Below, one piece after another: positions 34,081-38,493 of a stretch of DNA of 38,493 bases. The translations under genes and the position numbers were made by a program. The stretch's first letter is position 1. Every line of letters begins with the position of its first letter. Source of the DNA: Tissierella sp. (GTDB lineage Bacteria; Bacillota; Clostridia; Tissierellales; Tissierellaceae); contig JAAYGX010000096.1 in the NCBI GenBank assembly GCA_012735585.1, positions 1 through 38,493 of the forward strand, given 5' to 3'. The notes under the pieces are model-generated. The model did no database searches. It saw only the letters and a program-made list of their open reading frames with translations, and was not told the DNA's origin.

Positions 34081-35194
34081 TATTTCAAAAATTTTAAAAC
34101 ACAAAATAACCTTTATACTAATTGCCATTGTTGTTGGATTTTTAGTGGCTGCACTGGTCTTAGGACTTACTGGATATAATCCTCTGGAAGTGTATCGTAT
34201 ATTATTTAAAGGTATGTTTTCCAAGCCGAGATATATAATGAATATTATTATAAAAGCATCTCCTATTATATTAACTGGTATTAGTGTAGCTTTTGCCTTA
34301 AGGGTTGGATTATTTAATATAGGTGTTGAAGGGCAATATATCGTAGGTACAATTGTTGCAACTGTAGTTGGGATTTTATTTGATTTTCCGCCATTGATTC
34401 AATTTCCTTTAATACTTATAGCAGGAGCTCTGGCTGGTGGACTATATGGTGCTATTGCTGGTTATTTAAAGGCAAAACGCGGTATACATGAAGTAATTAC
34501 AGGGATTATGTTTAATTGGATTGCATTTTATGCAGGAAATTATGTTGTATCTCTTGAAAGATTTAAGGACCCAGGGACAACTACTACTTATTTTATTAAT
34601 GCTTCAGGATTTGACCCAGTATATAATTGGAAAATGTCGCCTGTTGGACAAGAACTTTTACAACAAAACAGCTTTCTAAGGGAAATCCTTGGTAGGACTA
34701 GTGCAAATATAGGAATTATTATAGCTATTATTGTAGCTTTACTAATTACTTTTATATTAAGAAAGACCACTAAAGGATATGAACTTAGAGCCGTTGGTCT
34801 AAATAAATATGCATCAGGAGCTTCCGGAATTAATGTAGAAAAGAATACAATGCAAACACTTCTTATTGCAGGTGCTACTGCTGGTTTATCCGGAGCTTTA
34901 TCTATTACAGGGGTATCTCAAAGATTATTTGAACTGATGGCCCTTGAAAATTATGGATTCAATGGACTTTCAGTAGCATTGATGGCGGGAGGATCCCCGA
35001 TAGGGTCTATTTTTGCTGGCTTATTATTTGCTGGATTAAATTATGGTGGAGGTAGTATTCAATTAGAAATTGGGGCACCATCAGAAATCATTGATATATT
35101 AATCGGTACTATTGTATTTTGTACGGCTTTAGTCACAGTAGTTCCCCTATTAATTGAAAAAATTAACAAAAGAGGAGGAAACAAAAAATGTTAG
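34073..35194 (+). CDS. nupP: Nucleoside ABC transporter permease 1
   Basis: 373 aa, about nine or ten hydrophobic segments, BPD_transp_2 type. Family marks are PIILTGISVAFALRVGLFNIGVEGQYIVG and the cytoplasmic loop KTTKGYELRAVGLNKYASGASGINV, followed by GLSVALMAGGSPIGSIFAGLLFAGL. ATG 34073 lies inside the end of the ATPase gene; its end overlaps the second permease by 7 bp. Confidence 0.92.
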   Translation: MDNISKILKHKITFILIAIVVGFLVAALVLGLTGYNPLEVYRILFKGMFSKPRYIMNIIIKASPIILTGISVAFALRVGLFNIGVEGQYIVGTIVATVVGILFDFPPLIQFPLILIAGALAGGLYGAIAGYLKAKRGIHEVITGIMFNWIAFYAGNYVVSLERFKDPGTTTTYFINASGFDPVYNWKMSPVGQELLQQNSFLREILGRTSANIGIIIAIIVALLITFILRKTTKGYELRAVGLNKYASGASGINVEKNTMQTLLIAGATAGLSGALSITGVSQRLFELMALENYGFNGLSVALMAGGSPIGSIFAGLLFAGLNYGGGSIQLEIGAPSEIIDILIGTIVFCTALVTVVPLLIEKINKRGGNKKC

Positions 35195-36099
35195 CTAGTT
35201 TGTTACTACTAATTAGTAATACAATAATGTATTCTACTCCTCTAGTCTTTGGAGCATTAGGGGGTCTTGTTAGTGAAAAAAGTGGTGTAACTAATATTGG
35301 GCTCGAAGGTATGATGACTGTAGGAGCAGCTACAGGAGTTTGCGTAGCCTACCTAACTGGAAACCCTTGGATAGGATTTCTGGCGGCAGGTATTGCAGGA
35401 GGACTGATTGCTGTACTTCATGCTGTGGCTTCTGTATCCCTTAGGGCAGATCAAAGTGTGTCAGGTATAGCAATTAATCTATTAGGTGCAGGTGCTTCAC
35501 TATTTATGGTAAGAATCGTATTTGGAGCATTAAATACACCACCAGTACCTAGAAAATTACCTAAAATATTAAGTGATAGTAGTAAATTAGGAGTATTTTC
35601 TAGATTGAACTTTGAGGTAACTGCTGTAATCGCTCTTGTTCTGATGATTGTTATTTGGTTTATTTTCAAAAAGACGAAATGGGGTCTTAGAGTCAGTTCT
35701 GTAGGAGAACATCCAGTGGTTGCTGATAGTCTTGGATTAAATGTATATAAAATTAGATATACTTGTGTTATTATTTCAGGGTTTCTAGCAGGTTTAGGTG
35801 GAGCTTCTATGACTTTATCTATTTTATCCAACTTTGTTCCTACAGCAATTAGTGGACACGGCTTTATAGCCTTAACAGCTGTTATATTTGGTAAATGGAA
35901 ACCTGTAGGAGTTTATTTATCTTGTCTTTTCTTTGGATTAGCTCAGGCTCTTGTTATACAAATAGGTGGAGGAGCTATACTATCTAGTCAAATTGTAGCA
36001 ATGCTTCCATATGTACTTACAATTATTGTATTGGTACTTTTTGTTGGACGCTCTGTAGGACCAAAGGCCAGTGGTGTTCCATATGAAAAAGGTAAATAA
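35188..36099 (+). CDS. nupQ: Nucleoside ABC transporter permease 2
   Basis: 303 aa, second half of the heterodimeric permease. Marks: TPLVFGALGGLVSEKSGVTNIGLEGMM, the coupling loop KKTKWGLRVSSVGEHPVVADSLGLNV, and FVPTAISGHGFIALTAVIFGKWKPVGV near the C-terminus. ATG 35188 has AGGAGG 9 nt upstream, within the end of nupP. cdd follows after about 30 bp. Confidence 0.93.
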   Translation: MLASLLLLISNTIMYSTPLVFGALGGLVSEKSGVTNIGLEGMMTVGAATGVCVAYLTGNPWIGFLAAGIAGGLIAVLHAVASVSLRADQSVSGIAINLLGAGASLFMVRIVFGALNTPPVPRKLPKILSDSSKLGVFSRLNFEVTAVIALVLMIVIWFIFKKTKWGLRVSSVGEHPVVADSLGLNVYKIRYTCVIISGFLAGLGGASMTLSILSNFVPTAISGHGFIALTAVIFGKWKPVGVYLSCLFFGLAQALVIQIGGGAILSSQIVAMLPYVLTIIVLVLFVGRSVGPKASGVPYEKGK

Positions 36100-36129
36100 T
36101 ATTTAAATAAATATAATGGAGGAGTTATA

Positions 36130-36549
36130 ATGAACTATAGTGAATTAATTAAAGAGGCTTTTGTAGCACGTAAATCTTCCTATGCACCATATTCCCATTT
36201 CCACGTAGGAGCTGCACTATTAACTTCAGATGGGAAGGTATATAGGGGTTGTAATATAGAAAGTGCATCCCATACACCGAGTTGCTGTGCAGAAAGGACT
36301 GCTTTCTTCAAAGCTGTATCTAGTGATGAAAGAAACTTTAAAGCGATTGCAATTGTAGCAGCTGCAGCAGATACTCCTGAAGATGAATATGAGTATACAG
36401 CGCCATGTGGAGTTTGTAGACAAATAATGGCGGAGTTCTGTGATTTAGATGATTTTGAAGTTATTTTAGCAAAAAATGAAGAAGAATATAAGATTTACTC
36501 TGTTAATGAACTGCTTCCTTTAAGTTTTACTGGTAAAGATATGGAGTAA
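36130..36549 (+). CDS. cdd: Cytidine deaminase
   Basis: 139 aa, small tetrameric type. The zinc ligands are C53 (with E55 as proton shuttle in CAERTA), C93 and C96 in PCGVCRQIM; CNIESASHTPS contributes to the nucleoside pocket. It converts imported (deoxy)cytidine to (deoxy)uridine, which the downstream phosphorylase can cleave. ATG 36130 follows AATGGAGGAG. Last gene of the long unit starting at the Crp-like regulator. Confidence 0.96.
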   Translation: MNYSELIKEAFVARKSSYAPYSHFHVGAALLTSDGKVYRGCNIESASHTPSCCAERTAFFKAVSSDERNFKAIAIVAAAADTPEDEYEYTAPCGVCRQIMAEFCDLDDFEVILAKNEEEYKIYSVNELLPLSFTGKDME

Positions 36550-36579
36550 TAGGCTTTAAAAAAGAATATGGTTGGATGT

Positions 36580-36768
36580 AAGACCACTGAAAAGTCAGTT
36601 TTGTCATACTGCTGTGTGCCAAACAGTAGAAATATCCTAAATCTATGATTTAGAGATATTTCACTGGAACGGTAAACCTTGGTGAAGGATCTTGAATCTG
36701 TTGGTATAAAAAGATTTTTCGGCTAGGCCTCAGAATGACAGAAAAAACGATACTTTTCCAGTGGTCTT
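36580..36768. repeat. Palindromic MITE-like repeat, copy 2, with nested hairpin
   Basis: A 189-bp element bounded by near-perfect inverted ends (AAGACCACTGAAAAG at 36580-36594 and CTTTTCCAGTGGTCTT at 36753-36768, one base gap). Inside are TGTCATACTG, the 14-mer GTGAAGGATCTTGA (36682-36695) and AGAATGACA (36732-36740), shared with copy 1 at 15988-16087. A nested hairpin (GAAATATCCTAAATC with GATTTAGAGATATTTC, about 36629-36662) has no counterpart in copy 1. It occupies most of the 330-bp gap between cdd and pdp. No ORF of note. Confidence 0.75.
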
Positions 36769-36833
36769 TTGTATTATACATGTTTTAAGTAGAGACTTAA
36801 TGATTTCTTAATAAGGGTAAATATATATTTTAT

Positions 36834-36841
36834 GGTATAAT
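36834..36841 (+). promoter_or_regulatory. Extended -10 promoter of pdp
   Basis: TATAAT at 36836-36841 preceded by TG in the extended position (TGGTATAAT). No good -35 is seen 17 bp upstream, which suits an extended -10 promoter. pdp can therefore be transcribed apart from cdd. Confidence 0.55.
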
Positions 36842-36881
36842 ATACTATAATAGTTTATAAAAAGGATAGGGTGTGAAGATA

Positions 36882-38204
36882 ATGAATATGTATGACATAA
36901 TTTTGAAAAAGAGAAATGGACAGATTTTAAGTAAAGAGGAGATCAATCATTTTGTCACAGGGTTTACAGATGGGAGTATTCCTGATTATCAAGCTTCTGC
37001 ATTCATGATGGCTTTATTCTTTCAAAAAATGAATGAAGAAGAAACGGTTTACTTAACAGAGGCTATGATGAATTCTGGAGATGTTTTAGACTTATCCCAG
37101 ATTGAAGGAATAAAGGTAGATAAACATAGTACAGGAGGAGTAGGGGATACTACTACACTTGTATTGGGACCTATGGTTGCAGCAGCAGGGGCACCAGTAG
37201 CCAAAATGTCAGGACGAGGATTAGGTCATACAGGTGGTACTGTAGATAAATTAGAATCTTTCCCAGGCTTTTCCGTGGAAATAACCAATGATGAATTTAT
37301 CAAAAATGTTAACGAAATAAAATTATCAGTAAGTGCCCAGACTGGAGATTTAGCCCCAGCTGACAAAAAGATATATGCTTTAAGGGATGTTACAGCTACT
37401 GTTGATAATATGTCTTTAATTGCCAGCAGTATTATGAGTAAAAAATTAGCATCAGGTGCTGATGCTATCGTACTAGATGTAAAAACAGGTAGTGGTGCTT
37501 TTATGAAGGAATTAGATGATTCATTTGAATTGGCTAAGATAATGGTTAATATTGGGAACAATATGGGTAGGGAGACTGTTGCAGTCATTTCCAATATGGA
37601 CCAGCCTCTAGGAAATATGATAGGTAATATCTTGGAAGTAAAGGAAGCAATAGAGACCTTACAGGGAAAAGGACCTGAAGACTTATATGAATTATGTTTA
37701 AGTTTGGGGGCCCAAATGTTGATTTTATCAAAGGTGGCTAAGGATGAAGAAGAAGCTAGAGAAAAGCTTGAGGAAGTTGTAAATAATGGTTCTGCCCTTG
37801 AAATATTTAAAGAATTCATCACAAGACAAGGTGGAAATGGAGACTTAATAGATCATCCAGATTTATTTCCAAAAGCTAAATATATAGTAGAAGTAAAGGC
37901 GACTAATGATGGATATATTGAACATATTGAAGCAGATGAGGTGGGTATGAGTGCCTTAGAACTAGGTGCTGGAAGACAAACAAAAGACAGTGTAATTGAT
38001 TTATCAGTAGGAATAGAACTGATTAAAAAAGTAGGGGATCAGGTCAATATCGGTGATACTATTGCAATAATCCACAGTAATGATGAAGATAAAACCAAGA
38101 GGTCTATAGAAAGATTATTAAAAGCTTATTCTTTTTCAGATGAAAAGATACCATCTTCAAAGTTAATTTATGGAATTGTAAATAAGGATGGGGACTTTAG
38201 ATAA
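36882..38204 (+). CDS. pdp: Pyrimidine-nucleoside phosphorylase
   Basis: 440 aa, cleaves uridine, thymidine and deoxyuridine with phosphate to base and (deoxy)ribose 1-phosphate. The family signature is SGRGLGHTGGTVDKLESFPGF near residue 110; KVDKHSTGGVGDTTTL and VDNMSLIASSIMSKKLASGADAIVLDVKTGSGAFM are also diagnostic. The N-terminus MNMYDIILKKRNGQ resembles Bacillus Pdp, so this name is preferred over deoA. The frame opens at GTG 36873, but that codon overlaps the AGGGTG ribosome site; ATG 36882 fits better. It completes the pathway begun by the transporter and cytidine deaminase. Confidence 0.94.
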   Translation: MNMYDIILKKRNGQILSKEEINHFVTGFTDGSIPDYQASAFMMALFFQKMNEEETVYLTEAMMNSGDVLDLSQIEGIKVDKHSTGGVGDTTTLVLGPMVAAAGAPVAKMSGRGLGHTGGTVDKLESFPGFSVEITNDEFIKNVNEIKLSVSAQTGDLAPADKKIYALRDVTATVDNMSLIASSIMSKKLASGADAIVLDVKTGSGAFMKELDDSFELAKIMVNIGNNMGRETVAVISNMDQPLGNMIGNILEVKEAIETLQGKGPEDLYELCLSLGAQMLILSKVAKDEEEAREKLEEVVNNGSALEIFKEFITRQGGNGDLIDHPDLFPKAKYIVEVKATNDGYIEHIEADEVGMSALELGAGRQTKDSVIDLSVGIELIKKVGDQVNIGDTIAIIHSNDEDKTKRSIERLLKAYSFSDEKIPSSKLIYGIVNKDGDFR

Positions 38205-38281
38205 GCTTGTATTTTAGATGATTTAGAGTCTAAGATTAAATATAATATAAGAATTATAAAAAAACATTTTAAAAATAATAC

Positions 38282-38310
38282 TTGACAAATTTTTAAAAAG
38301 GGAATAAGAT
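38282..38310 (+). promoter_or_regulatory. Promoter of the second T-box leader
   Basis: A perfect TTGACA (38282-38287), 17-bp spacer and TAAGAT (38305-38310). Confidence 0.8.
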
Positions 38311-38316
38311 ATCTAT

Positions 38317-38493
38317 TAATTACAAAAACCAGAATAAAAAAAGTATTGACGGAGACAAAAATACATAAAAGCTTAATTACAGAGAACTGACAAATGGTGA
38401 GAGTCAGAATTAAGAATGTATATAATAAATCACTCCAGAGCTGTCCAGCTGAAATTGTAAATCATGAGTAAGTAAGACCGGATTCTCTATGAG
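38317..38493 (+). ncRNA. T-box leader, truncated by the window end
   Basis: Stem I is clear: GGAG (38351-38354) with CTCC (38433-38436), ATACAT (38361-38366) with ATGTAT (38416-38421), CTTAATT (38372-38378) with AATTAAG (38408-38414), the AGAGA bulge (38381-38385), CTGAC with GTCAG, and the AAATGGTGA distal loop. Then comes an AGCTG/CAGCT hairpin and GTAAGTAAGACCGG as the start of the later stems. The specifier-side loop is 38422-38432; AUC (38429-38431, isoleucine) is the best guess by position but uncertain. The T-box sequence, terminator and controlled gene lie beyond the window. Confidence 0.8.

Noticed and set aside
36597-36742. A small RNA gene or riboswitch before pdp
   Set aside because: The structure is explained by the inverted-repeat element shared with 15988-16087; it lies upstream of the pdp promoter and so is not part of the pdp leader.

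Overview
The window reads as a chromosomal segment of a strict anaerobe of the Clostridia/Tissierellia type. It is AT-rich, nearly all genes lie on the + strand, and it carries a Stickland D-proline reductase cluster with an in-frame selenocysteine UGA, a SUF Fe-S operon in the order C-B-D-S-U, two T-box leaders and oxygen-sensitive radical chemistry (a glycyl radical enzyme with its activase). No plasmid, phage or transposase gene is visible. The only mobile-like DNA is two short members of a palindromic repeat family.

Layout: 1-2.6 kb, tail of an unseen gene, a membrane-anchored M20 peptidase, then a PadR regulator/DUF2812 membrane protein pair on the minus strand behind a repeated TCGATATA operator. 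2.8-3.3 kb, a DJ-1/PfpI protein. 3.4-8.4 kb, sufCBDSU behind a promoter carrying a Fur-like box. 8.4-10.5 kb, a small membrane protein, a 35-bp relic of a homoserine dehydrogenase 3' end, azlCD and a DsrE-like protein. 10.6-15.9 kb, prdC-prdA-small protein-prdB(Sec)-prdF, for reduction of proline to 5-aminovalerate. 16.1-18.4 kb, homoserine dehydrogenase, a THEP1-like NTPase and an AlkA-like glycosylase. 18.4-20.8 kb, a T-box leader (specifier read as AGG, Arg) ahead of an amino-acid-binding lipoprotein and a threonine-dehydratase-like enzyme. 20.9-28.3 kb, general PTS proteins (ptsH, ptsI) and a complete mannitol operon (mtlA, mtlR, mtlF, mtlD). 28.4-36.6 kb, a Crp/Fnr-family regulator, a YjjI-type glycyl radical enzyme and YjjW-type activase, a BmpA-type nucleoside ABC transporter (four genes) and cytidine deaminase. 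36.6-36.8 kb, a second copy of the palindromic repeat. 36.9-38.2 kb, pyrimidine-nucleoside phosphorylase. The window ends inside a second T-box leader.

The most interesting unit is the 28.4-38.2 kb block. A glycyl radical enzyme of unknown reaction and its activase sit in one tight transcription unit with nucleoside uptake and cytidine deamination, followed by a nucleoside phosphorylase. In E. coli, from memory, yjjI/yjjW lie beside deoCABD, so the link between this enzyme and (deoxy)nucleoside catabolism seems to hold across phyla. A perfect 32-bp palindrome sits near the predicted start of the transcript, next to the Crp/Fnr-type gene, and is the obvious candidate operator. All gene calls come from reading motifs by eye; no database search was run.
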